Source: Saccharum officinarum (lineage: Eukaryota > Streptophyta > Magnoliopsida > Poales > Poaceae). From it: a stretch of DNA of 64,000 bases. Location: positions 73,613,253 to 73,677,252 of the forward strand of contig CM036201.1 of the NCBI GenBank assembly GCA_020631735.1, in the 5' to 3' direction. Below the pieces are notes generated by a model. That model was not told the origin of the DNA. It saw nothing but the letters and a program-made list of their open reading frames with translations, and did no database searches. Shown in pieces: positions 43,547-54,952 of this stretch (its first letter is position 1; each line of letters opens with the position of its first letter). Position numbers and translations under genes: made by a program.

Positions 43547-46500
43547 TCAGACATCAGGGCGCAATACAAGGATGATAGAAGAGTAGCTAAGCATAGGGTA
43601 GAGATTGGAGTTGAGGAAATGAGAGAACTGGTAAACGGTGACAGCACGGTCTGGTAAACCATCGGTGAGGAAGTCATAGGTGCTTCCTTGCCTGTGTCCA
43701 CCACTGGCTCCCATCGGAAACCAGGGCGCTCTGGAAGCCCGACGACCACGGGCAGGTGGCTGGTGTTGAAGGCCACGTAGATCTCGCCTTTGGTTTCATC
43801 CTTCTGCAGCAACATATACATAAGAAATCATCAATACTTTTTAGATCTCCCTTTGATGTACTTAATGGTAGAAAAACAGTTTTTGTAATGACTATGGTGA
43901 TGATGGTGGTAAGTGTTATGTCTACCATGGTGAAGGCAACGAATCGGCTTGCCTCCGACCAGTCAGGCTTCCCAGGCTGATGACCGTGCCATTGCAACCG
44001 TTCTGAAGTCGGGAAGTCCTCAAGACCAAGAGATTCACATTCCCTGTATTGCACATCAAAAGAACACGAATAGGAAATATGAGCAACGTAAACTGCACAG
44101 AATCTCGCCATTTAGTGAACAGAGGAACCATCATTGGTTTTGCACAGAAACTATTTTGTGGGAAGATTATTTACTTGCGGAATTTGGTCATGAGGCGACA
44201 GAATCTGTACAAATCAGAGGATTGTTCTTCCTTCTTATCCCAACGGAAATAATTGACCTGCACAACAAAAAAAAAGCTGGAAGATTACAAGAATGTCAAG
44301 GAAATTGATTAGAATAATATGCTAATATATGATGGCATGCACTGACATAATGGTCATGGCAGTATGTATTGTTGTTTCCTCCCTTTGTGTGACCATATTC
44401 ATCGCCCATGTAGAACATTGGAACTCCCTAAAATTTAGAAAATGAAAACAATTAACAAGGTAGTACTAAATCAGTACAAAGAATAAAGTGACTTCAGCTC
44501 CACTTTAACCATACCCCTATATTAGGATGCAGGGAAAAACTGAAACCTTGTGAGAAAAATGATGTTTACAGTAATTTATGTTTAAATAACTATGTTTCCC
44601 ATGTACAAAGACAGGTAGTTGGATATTCAATGCAGCATGGCATAATCTTTTGGAAAACACAGATCCTCACACAGCCTAGTAAGTAGTAACCCTCATCAAG
44701 TGACTAAACTCAAGGACTGAACCAATGATGCATATTCTAGCATACCACTGACTGCAAATGCAACCTTGAGTTCTACCCTGAACAAACAGGGACCTGAAAG
44801 CACAGCCCATAAAAAACTTAAAAGATCAGACACAAATTCTTACCTGAGAAACCATCAGACAAACAAAAAAATTGCGCATTTGCCTCTTCCTTAATCTTCG
44901 GACTGACAAACTTGCAAATTCTCCTTCCTGCATTGTTCAAACGAAACTGTAAAGTGCACTACACTATAGAGATGATTCAGTATATACTTGCCACATAAAT
45001 TTAGCTGGAAATGCACGTGTACAAACTATAAAGCCTGTGGTAGGTGAAACCAGTTTGGTACTCATGACTAGAAAACCATCACAAGGTCATTTGACAGATT
45101 TGACTAACATAAACAAGCTACAAGAGATAAAAGCATGAGATTTCCAATTACCTCCCCACAATTCCAGCTAAGATTGTGATTTTCCCCATCTCTGTTGTCC
45201 TCACCATTTGACAAGTTGTACTTGTTGTTGTATGTGACCAAATCAGCCAGTGTAAATCCATCGTGTGCACATACAAAGTTGACACTGTGCCAAGGCTTCC
45301 TCCCCCCTGCCTGATAATAAAAGGCATGCACTTATCAATACCAAACTATTATCTGTAGACAAACACTAAGCCACCTAATTGCATACAATACATGCAGTGC
45401 TTCCAAGAAGGGTGAAATTAAAGGAAACTTGTAGTAGCAAAGCAAAGCATCCAGCAGTTCATTATTAATGTTTTCATCAAGTATACATGAAGATAGTATT
45501 TATTCATGCGGCTTCTTCTCATCCAGGAAAATACAAATATAGTAGGAGTTTTCAATGGCTTGCAAAGGTCCATTAGACACTCGAAGAAAAGGAATGTGAT
45601 CCTTCACTTCCATATTAGATCTAAAGGTTATACTACTACATAGAATGTGGAACTTGTGTTAAACTCCTAGGCTGAAACATATACTATATTGTCTTATTAT
45701 GTTATTTCTATTTACCTGTATCACTATCACCACCCAATTCTTTCAAAAGTTTCTGCTCAGGTCATGTAGCACCGTGCTCATTGATGGGTACTTATGCTAC
45801 ATACCTGGTATAACTGTGGACTTCCGCATAGGCATTCAGCAAAAGCACCAGCAAATCCATCTGTGCCTTTGATGAACTGACGCACGGTATCGCGATACTG
45901 AGAAAACAACAAAACAACTAAACGAGTCAGTACTTTGGTGAAACAACTATAGAGAACTAATAAATTTGGAAGATGTCGGTTTAGCTGAAGGTCGCAGAAG
46001 ATCATACGTTAATTATCAAAACTTCATCAGCATCATGCTGTGATAAAGACCAAAGATGCACTTACCTAATGTTTTCAGTGAGGCTATTGTTTGAAACGTA
46101 TATCTCAGCAATCATTCTTGTGTTTATACTTTTAAAATTCCTTTCATCATAGATTATAGTCCAACAAATGCAGAGTTGTTTGTGTTTTCTGTCTAGCTGG
46201 GCTTCTCTGCTCAACCCACATAAAAATGGTTGGGCTCTGAAGTACCAAGTGTTGGCCTTTCTGAAGCCAGCTTCTCTAGAGTAAAAAACAGAATTATGAG
46301 ATCCAAGTATCCGAGGCTCAGGTTGCATGGAGCCAGCTTCTTCAGGAGCTTAAAAACTGGAACTGGAACTTGTCCAAAACAGCCCTCAGAGTCTGTTTGA
46401 TAGTTGGGCCTGAACGTAGATTCTGGTTTAATCCATAATTCCAAACTGTATCCAATTACCAGACTAAATTACTGATTTGCCTCTAGAAGAAAGTAACTTT

Positions 46501-49500
46501 AGGCTTTAAATAGTTTTAGATCCCTCCAACATTTCACGGGTAGCATAGAAGCACTCCTCTATTTAAATATCTCTGTTGAAACTTACATTCAGTATTTGAC
46601 AAGGCTCCATTTGTTATTCAGCAAGTACCAAGTAGCAAAGAGACTTTCAAGTCACTGAAAGTATAAAGTTCTTACCTTTCCATTCCACTCTGACCAAACG
46701 TTCCAGTGAGGAAATTGACCTACTTGATAGAGGCCTCCTGCATCCCATGCTTCAGCAATGAGCTATAATTGCAATGGAGGAAGTAGTGAGAACAAGAACC
46801 AAGAAACTATAATATGTTGAGGCTGTCAATTATCATATATACTGTTCTGCATATTTAACAGCCAATCAGGTTCATATATTACTCAAAAGCATCAAGCAGA
46901 AGGTAACTGCGATTAGTTACATAGCATGTGTACACGTATCCGAAACCACAAAATGGGTTTGAATCTTCAGTGAGTGCAGATGATAAAACATAAGTCTAAA
47001 ATATAACAGCTACCTTGACATCTCCAAGAATTGGGTCATTGCTAATCATGTCAACAAGTGGTGGGGCAACAAGAGGTGTCCCTGTTGTAATCATGTCACC
47101 TTCCATTGGACTTCCATACACATTAACTGGATCCCATAGACTGGTAAAGGAAAGGTTAGCTTAAGAAATGCGTAAAAAGATAAAATACAGAGAAAATCAG
47201 AATAACATTTTACCTGCATCCTCTGGTCATTATAGATGCAAGGTCAAAACGAAAACCATCAACGTGCATTTCTGTTACCCAGTATCTGCAACATCGAACT
47301 CAGTTAATAGTGCATAAACAATTTGTCTTCACAAATATATAGCTTAAGCACCGATAGTCAATGGTAAAATATCAATTAAAGATAACTTGTTTCTCTGTTG
47401 TATTGGAATACAAGAAATTCGAAATGCTTATATATTCAGGCAGCAAAGCATCAGCATTGCTATCTATCCCTCAAAAACTTGCATCATCCAATAGGATGAC
47501 AAGCGGCAGAAGGAAATTAGAAGCAATTTAATAAAGGTTATATACAGATTTGTACCTCAAGCAATCCACTATAAATTCACGGACTACAGGATGATTACAA
47601 TTGAAGGTATTTCCACAACCAGAATAATTATAAAACTCTCCCTGCACAAATAAATGCCCTTCAAATAGCTTGTTATATAGACGTGAATCTATGAAACAGA
47701 ATACATAACAAAATTATACTTTGTGGACCAGGAAAGAACAATTACAAGATGAACAACGTATCTCACCTTAGGTGCAAGCATGTAGTATGTACTATTATCT
47801 ATCCCCCTAAAGGACAATATTGGGCCTTTCTGATTACCTTCAGCTGTATGATTGAAGACAACATCCATGATCACCTAACAGTGACATACTTCATGTCAGA
47901 AATGAGATGAAAAAAGGAAGCTGCTATTTGGTTAGCATTAAGCCAATAACTTAAATCAGCTTGGTTACCTCAATTCCCCGTTTGTGGGCCTCCCTTACAA
48001 AAGTTTTAAATTCATTTATGGCATCGCGTCCAGAGTTTCTTATGCCACTTGACGAATATCTTGCCATTGGAGAGAAAAAATTTATTGTGGAATATCCCCA
48101 GAAGTTCATCCTGGCACAAGGATGAGTAATATGAAACAATGTCACAATATAAGCCAGTTGTGATCATGCTATAAGAACAAGGCACAAAATTAGAGACCAT
48201 ACTAATCTGGAAATGGATGTGTGTGTGTGTGGGGGGGGGGGGGGGGGGAGATAGCATAGAAAATAGAACTGAAAAGGTCATATATGATCATGCTGAATGA
48301 AACAAAAAGATGCCAGGTCCAGATTCCTATAAAACTAATGGCATCTACATACTGTAATCCAAGTCCACATACTTGGAAGAGGAGCTGAAGTACTCTAGCT
48401 CATTGAACTCATGGCAGGGCATTAACTCTATACAATTGACTCCAAGTTCCTGCAAAAGGAGTTTATGCAGGTCAAACAAAGAGTTTCGTCATAAACACAT
48501 GCCAAAAAGTCTAAACTGGACAATACCGAGCTGATGAGTTTGCTGAGCAAAAACAGTTATGTAATATAGATGCTCAATCAATTCAGCAATATATACAGCA
48601 CAAAGTAAAATCTGTGTTTATGCCTATGAACTAATAGACATAGAGCAGCATTACTTGGCAGAAATGCAAAATCTAAACAAATGCATGTGAACACTTTCTC
48701 AGGCTTATAACTAGTCTGTTCACAACAGTACCTTTAGATGGTCAAGCTTTGACACAGCACCAATGTAAGTTCCTGGGTGTTTTGTGTTGCTTGAATCATG
48801 CTTTGTGAACCCACGCAAATGCATTTCATAGATGACAAGGTCCTTCTGATGATACCTCAGGGGTAGGTCGCCTTGCCAGTCAAACTGCAAATGCAAACCC
48901 TTATCATATGAAATGAAATAACAAAGACAACAAGAAGATGCAGTAAATGTAATTTCACTTCATTTGAACTTGCAACAAGAAATTAAGTAACACAAACAAT
49001 GATCCTAACCTACATTTGATAGTTCTAGTGCTTGTAGCCAGTTCATCGGACTTTTCACAATCATCAATGACCAAATATATAAAGGCGTACCCAGTGCTGA
49101 TAGCATCCCGCACTGTGCAGGGTCTGGGGAAGGGTATTAGCAGCAAGCCTTACCCTTGCGATGTGCAAATGCAAGGAGGCTGCGGCTCGAACCCGGGACC
49201 TTCCGGTCACAGTCGGTAGTACTCTACTGCTTGCACCAGGCCAAATATATGCTTTTATTTTTTTATTGTTTAATCATGACTGGGTCAAACATGGGAAAAT
49301 AAAACTGGGAGAGAAGGAAACAAGCATTAAAGAAAACATGAAACTGGTGTGAGTGAGAGTAGTTCTGGCTTACCGTACTATGTGGAAGAGGGATCATACC
49401 AGCCATTTGAGGCCAGCAATTATCACCAGGCGCAGGCACACCATAGTCACCTCGGCTAACCACTGCCTAGAGAAAACAAGAAGAGAAAAAAAAACCAAAA

Positions 49501-50353
49501 CATGAGCAAGCACCCAGCAATCAATTTCTGAGTGTATCACAACTCACAGGCAGAGCAAAGTAATAAAGCTAATAAGTCGTCACCTTAGCGTACGGATCCA
49601 CCACGACGTTGGACACATCATAGTACTGTCCGCGCTCAGGGGCAAACACGCCATCGAACCTGTATCCGTAGAGCATGTCGTGCAGCTGGTCCCCATGGAT
49701 GAACACGTGCCACACGTTTCCCGTGCGGTTGAGCAGGGGATCAAGGGGCACCTCCTCAGTCACCGTATCCTGCATCATACCAGCAATACACAGAGCTCAA
49801 TTCATTTCTGCATCGGAGTAAGATATGAAGCCAAACAAATTCGCGAACGGCATCGGAGTAGTAAGCTATGAAACCGAGACAGAAGATTTTTTTTCCTTTC
49901 ATTCAAATTCAAAAAGAAAAAAAAAGACACAGAAGGATCGCAGCACGCGTTGCAGAAATTGCATTCAGCAGAGAGTGTGGGGAAGCTCACCGCCTTGAGG
50001 TCGTCCGGGGCGAAGAGGCACAGCGACGCGGCGGAGGCGCCGCTGGAGTAGACGGCGAAGTTGACCCCGCCGTGGAGCGCGGTGGCCCCCAGCGGCGAGG
50101 GCATTCCCGCGAGCACCCTGCACGCGCCGCCCAGCGCGTACCTCTCCTCCACCACCACCTCCTCCTCGCCGTCATCCTGCTCGGCCTGCACCTCCGTGGC
50201 CACGGGCCGCGCCGCGGCGGCGCGGAGCCGACCCCGCCCTGCTCCCGCTCCCGCTACCGCCGCATTGGGCCGCCCCCGCACGCCGGCGCGCCACCGGCCC
50301 GCGGGCACGGCGAGCAGCGGGCGCGGCGCCGAGACGCAGGGGAGCTGCGCCAT
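43547..50353 (-). CDS. ISA1: Isoamylase-type starch debranching enzyme, plastid
   Basis: Hydrolyses alpha-1,6 branches of pre-amylopectin in the plastid; this is the cereal sugary1 type. Eighteen exons, in transcript order: 49991-50353, 49584-49769, 49374-49466, 48732-48884, 48373-48449, 47969-48110, 47767-47874, 47556-47641, 47214-47285, 47014-47140, 46676-46762, 45805-45897, 45152-45310, 44844-44927, 44347-44427, 44175-44257, 43926-44043, 43547-43803. All introns are GT-AG and phases agree. About 789 residues. A transit peptide is followed by an N-terminal CBM48-like part and a GH13 barrel: DVVFNH near 342, GFRFDLA with the nucleophile near 417, AEAWD with Glu near 473, and AHDG with Asp near 546. 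One base is missing in the last exon between 43678 and 43679 (after GKEAP). The normal C-terminus (ending RPDV) remains in the next frame. This could be a sequencing error or a real lesion affecting the last 43 residues or so. Confidence 0.95.
48221..48248. repeat. (TG)n followed by an 18-G run in an ISA1 intron
   Basis: About five TG units then an uninterrupted G run, in the intron between the fifth and sixth exons. Such tracts are often length-variable. Confidence 0.85.
49081..49240 (-). mobile_element. Au-type SINE in the third intron of ISA1
   Basis: On the minus strand it begins CCTGGTGCAAGCAGTAGAG (A-box region) and carries GGGTTCGAGCC (B box), the tRNA-derived pol III promoter. It ends with the CCCTTCCCCAGACCCTGCAC and CACTGGGTACGCC body typical of grass Au SINEs. 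A perfect 10-bp duplication CCAAATATAT flanks it (49071-49080 and 49241-49250). It lies in the same orientation as ISA1 and does not touch the splice sites. Confidence 0.85.
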
Positions 50354-50832
50354 GCGGAGAGGAGGAAGGGGAGGGAGCCCAGTTCTCTGGGCCGATCAAG
50401 TGCGTCGGAGTGGGAAGGGGAGTGTGTGTGACGACTGACGAGACGAGACGAGACGAGGTGGAGTGGAGGCGAAGGGAAGGGACCGGCTCGTCTCGGCTCC
50501 CGTGCGCGACGGTGTGAGGAGGCGTCCTCGTCACGCGCGCCGCATGTTTGCGGCCGCCCGCTGAGTCGCTGACAGAGTGGGGCCGGAACCTCGGATCGGA
50601 GTCGGAGCGTGCGTTTTTTCACAGCCGGAAGCGTCTGCGTCCGGCCACCGTCCACCCGGCCCGTGTCGTTAGCGGGAACGTGGGCTTTTTTGTGGGGCCG
50701 TGTACTGGCAAACAAGATCTATTTGGCGCTTTTGAGGCACTATTTCATTTTCATTTTCATATATACTCTTATATATTCCCGAAACAGAAGAAATAACCAC
50801 TTTCTTTTTTCCAGTAATACGGTAGGCATATA
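50354..50832 (-). promoter_or_regulatory. 5' UTR and promoter region of ISA1
   Basis: Upstream of the ATG at 50353 is a GC-rich leader with GA/CT-rich stretches (50420-50470 on the plus strand). A TATATAAG-type sequence on the minus strand at 50768-50777 is the only TATA candidate noticed. Transcription start cannot be fixed from sequence. Confidence 0.35.
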
Positions 50833-51080
50833 CTCCCTCCTTCTAAGTCGTTACGGGATAGGTTAAGGTCAAATTTTCTCAACTTGGATTAAATTTATAG
50901 AAAATGTGTGCAATATTTATATATCTAAATAAATTTATTATGAAAATATATTCAACGATTTATCTAATTATACTAATTATATATTATAAATATTAATATT
51001 TTTTATATATATTTGGCCAAAGTTAAAAATGTTTGACTTATCGAGAAGTAAGAATGACATCTATTTTGAGACCAAGAAAG
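50833..51080. mobile_element. Stowaway-type MITE, 248 bp
   Basis: Starts CTCCCTCCTTCTAAGTCG and ends TTTGAGACCAAGAAAG, flanked by TA on both sides (50831-50832 and 51081-51082). The start is the CTCCCTCCGTYC-type terminus; the right terminus has diverged. It lies about 480 bp upstream of the ISA1 start codon. Confidence 0.7.
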
Positions 51081-51124
51081 TATATGTAGGGAAAAAAAAA
51101 GAAAGTCGATGCAACGTTTTCTTT

Positions 51125-52135
51125 TAACAATAGTGCTAGCGTCTGGACGTTCAGACAGAAGCGCACGTCTGGACGCCCACGTCTGCACTTCGCCCCCACA
51201 CCAGCCCGACGAGGCGTATGTGCCCAACCCGACCACCGTGTGGCATCTGCGCCCCCAGACGACCCCATGTGGCGCTTGCGCCCCGCCCGACCCCTCGTGC
51301 CCCCTCTAGCAGCTGCAATAGGCGAGTGACATTGCAATATGTCCAAACATCCGATCTACTTTTCAAACATCCAGATGCAACAGTTGCAACATACGTCTGA
51401 AGACAAATGAAACACTTAAAACATGCTTTCTGAAACACTTGCGAAAAAACATCTGAAAACGCTTCAAAACCATTGCAAACATATGCAACATCCAGATAAA
51501 ACACTTATAACATATATGTGAAACGTATACAACATCCAGATAAACACACTTGCAACGTACGTCTGAAAACACAGATGAAACATTGAAACAGACACTTACA
51601 ACATATACAACATCCCCGATCAACTTTTACAACATTTGTAAGAAACACTTGCAACATACCTCTGAACACTGAAACACTTGAAATATACACTCACAACGTC
51701 TGCTTTCAGCGTAATATCTTCTTGCTGCTTGGAAGAATGGAGGCTCGTCAGCGTGCCGGAGGTAGTGGCACAGCAACGCTTGTAGGCGGTGGGTCGGCGA
51801 CGGCGGCAGCTTCGGCAACGTGGCGAAGAGGCAACGACTGCGCGACTGGGAGAGGGCAGTCACGCGCCACGCTGTCTTGCAGCAACGTCTTCGTGGCACG
51901 GAGCTCACCGCTCTGGTGGAGAAGGCCACGGCAGGTCCGGTGGAGAAGGCTGTAGCAGGGTTGCTACGGTAGAGAAGGCAGGCGAGAGGCGCGGTGGAGA
52001 GAGAGGCACGATGGAGAGGAAGGTGAGCGGGAGCGTGCAGTGGAGAGAAGGCAGGCAAGAGGCACGGTCGAGATGGCGAAGCACGGTAGCAGGCTCACGA
52101 CGCTGCGGTGAGTTTTTTCTTTTTTATTTTTGTTA
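51125..52135. mobile_element. TTGCAA-minisatellite DNA transposon, third locus
   Basis: The left end has GCTAGCGTCTGGACGTTCAG followed by repeated ACGTCTGGACG. The minisatellite at 51320-51710 is built of TTGCAACATAYG and TGAAACACT units, in the same orientation as 19990-20400. The following GC-rich block (51720-52110) is non-coding by codon content. The right end is not defined. Confidence 0.45.
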
Positions 52136-52181
52136 GAAAACTACGGTGGCTAAAGGTGAGTGAAAGCATTACCATTCTTTC

Positions 52182-52183
<2 letters not shown>

Positions 52184-52253
<70 letters not shown>
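52184..52253. repeat. (AT)n microsatellite, about 70 bp
   Basis: About 35 uninterrupted AT units. Length in the assembly may be unreliable. Confidence 0.95.
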
Positions 52254-52255
<2 letters not shown>

Positions 52256-54887
52256 GCCCTAATACAAGCATTGTCACTCTAAAAAATACAAGCATTATCG
52301 TTCTTTTAAAATGAGGTATATGTATCTACTACCACCTAAAAAGCAAGAAGAGGTTTTGTGCACTTCGTGTGCGTGCCCGCCCCCAAGGCTACGGTGGCTA
52401 CCGTGCGAACCAAGAGTCGAGACCGAGCCGAGGCTATAGTCGCAATAAAAAAAAAAAGACCAAGCTAAGGCCGCTGCATGCCCAGATTCTAATCTCTCGC
52501 TCCCTTCCTCTGATCCCAGCCGTCGCACAACATCGGCGCCGCCGCGCCGCGCGCATCGCACACAGCAACACGCCGAGCGGTGCCCACCACCAGATCAGCA
52601 CCTCGACGCCCGGCTCCTTGCTTCCATGGCCCTGGCGTCAGGAAAATCCAGCAGGCTTCCATAGCCCCGCTCCTCCCCAACCGTCTGACCGGCAATGCTG
52701 CAGCAAGCAGCCAACCACAACCGCAGCCGTGGACCTTATCCTCTGCTCACGATTCATCGGAGGGGCGGATTTAGGCCGGCCACTAGGGCCAGGCGTGGCC
52801 CAAATCCTCCCTTATACCCTATTTAATTTTTCATGACCCAGCTAGAAATATTACGAAGTGGCCCTAGTCAGTCCAGCAAGAAAGCACCAGAGCTAGCTGC
52901 ACAGCCCAATCTTTCCTCGCCCATCGGCCTGCAAAATTGCCTGTGTCGGTCCATTTCGCGCTTCCTGCTCTCCTCAGTAAAGAAGCCAAACCAGCCACAG
53001 CCACGCCTGCGCAGGTGCTCCATCCTCGACGCCTTGGTTGGCTATGGGCCCACATGGCCGCACCAGCACCTGGCACAGGGGAGCAACGCTACAGCGTGCA
53101 GCTGGCACCTGGCACCTGGCAGCCACGCAGGGGCGTGCCGTGCGCCGCGCTGCCGTAATCCGTAAGGGCGATCACAGGTACAACATAGTCTTGTAACAAT
53201 CCTTGCTTGATGGCTAGTCTTAAGACTTTTAACAGAAGTTTTTCGTCTACAAGGAGAATATATATAAACATAAATGAAGAGTCATCAAAATTAGGTACTA
53301 GCGCTAACTTTGTTTCACAATTTTTATTCAAATTTTTATAAACTCTGATAAACTTGGTTTACCTAATGAGTAATCTTTTTAAAAAAAACTATATGTTATG
53401 AATTACTATAATGTTGACTTTTTTGCATTAATGTTTTCATCAAATTTATTATTGATTTAGGCGTGGAATTAAAATCAACCAAATTATGCATTTATCTATT
53501 AATTTTATTGTCTATCGGTACGTCTCTTGCTATATGACACACTGTGGATTGTTTATGTACTTATATAGAAGTGGCCCTAGGCGTTAAGTTTGACGAGCTC
53601 CGCCACTGATGGGAGGCACAGCTCCACTCATCCAGTCATCCTAGCCCAAGTGTCCAACAGCTATAGATTGAACTACAAGTGTTCCTGTTATCTCCATTCA
53701 TGGATTCATGCCTCCTGATGACAAGGGTGAGCAGGGTTGAGTCGATTTGGGTCAAATCAGTTTTCTGGTTGCGAGTTTCATGCTAGATGCATGCTCGAAC
53801 CATTGGTTTTGTGCACGTATCAGGCTACTAACTAAATGTTTGAATTACTGAATACTAATTTTCCTGTCACGGGTGTGTTCTCGGGTCGGGTAACCCGTCA
53901 GGTAATATTACCCACGCGGGTATGGGTATGGGTATGGGTATGAGTGAGTTTTCTACCCGCGTGCATATACGGCAACTCAACGGGTAAAATATCACCTAGT
54001 GGGTGCGGGTATGGGGTGGTAATACCCATTGGGTATGTAATCATTGCCATCCTTACCCACATGCAAAACGCTGATGCAGAGTCTATACAGAGCCGAGACC
54101 CAACTGAGGCCACGAAGACGGATCCGGATCGGTCTCCAAAACAAAAACTGCTTTCGCTATAAAAAAAAGAGTCGCCTCACGCCAAAAAGGCCAAAAGGAA
54201 ACAACAACGTCGATCACAGTGCACAGCTCGGCATCTTGCCTCCTCGAGTGCCAATGACGCCCACAGCCCACCGTCCAGACATCGTCAAACAAGTGCTGGT
54301 AATTCTCATCTCTATTTTTCTTTTTAGGCGTAGAAGATTAATCGTACGAATTATTTTATTATTATTAGTTTTGATGACTCTCTCCCTATTTTTATAGTCA
54401 CAATCTCTACTAATGGACGGAACAAACCAAATTAACAAAGAAAAATACTCTCATGTGTATATATATATGTATTTCAAATATAGCAGAAATATTTTGTTAA
54501 CTACGTCCTTCTATCTTCTGAATTAAAAAATAGGTGACCAAAGTGAATCCAATTCGCTTACCCAAGTCATCGATCACAAAGAACGTAAAAGATCATTCAC
54601 GTAGGTGTGGATAAAATTTGTGGCCACCGTACCACGTACGAGCACATATCTAGTATATATAATAAATAAGTGGAGATAATTGTAGTATGGTGTAGGCGGA
54701 TGGTAGGAGAGGTTAATTAACACAAAATAAAGCCTCTTTTAGCATTTTTATTATTGCGTGCAAGTTTCTTCTATTGCTTATGGTCTAGTGAAGTAACAAA
54801 AAAAAAGGCATGGTGGAAGTGGCGTTGAAAATTGAAGAGGACGTGTAGGGGCAACGAACTATAGAAGGTACTAGTCACTGAACTTCA
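52254..54887. other. Intergenic with degraded hAT-like pieces, no gene
   Basis: About 52755-53610 is bounded by GGGGCGGATTTAGG and GAGCTCCGCCACTG and resembles an hAT-like element seen elsewhere in grasses, but no target duplication is clear. About 53880-54060 has GGGTATGGGTATGGGTATG and inverted ACCCGC/GGGTAA motifs, a small MITE-like patch. The rest is AT-rich and shows no coding similarity. Confidence 0.35.
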
Positions 54888-54952
54888 TTTTTTTTTGATA
54901 AAAGGCATATTTATTGAATTAGCAGCAGGATGCTGCTAGAAGGGTGAATGAA

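Noticed and set aside
46100..46460. Possible gene fragment in an ISA1 intron
   Set aside because: Short frames only, no conserved domain. It looks like decayed repeat sequence inside the intron.
49160..49240. Possible tRNA gene, because of the GGTTCGA B box
   Set aside because: No complete cloverleaf, and the flanking body is that of an Au SINE with a 10-bp target duplication.
49868..50715. Plus-strand and alternative minus-strand frames over ISA1 exon 1 and its leader
   Set aside because: GC-rich shadows of the transit-peptide exon. They have no homology and conflict with the well-supported ISA1 frame.
52095..52295. Open frame with a long Tyr-Ile repeat
   Set aside because: It is a translation of the (AT)n microsatellite.
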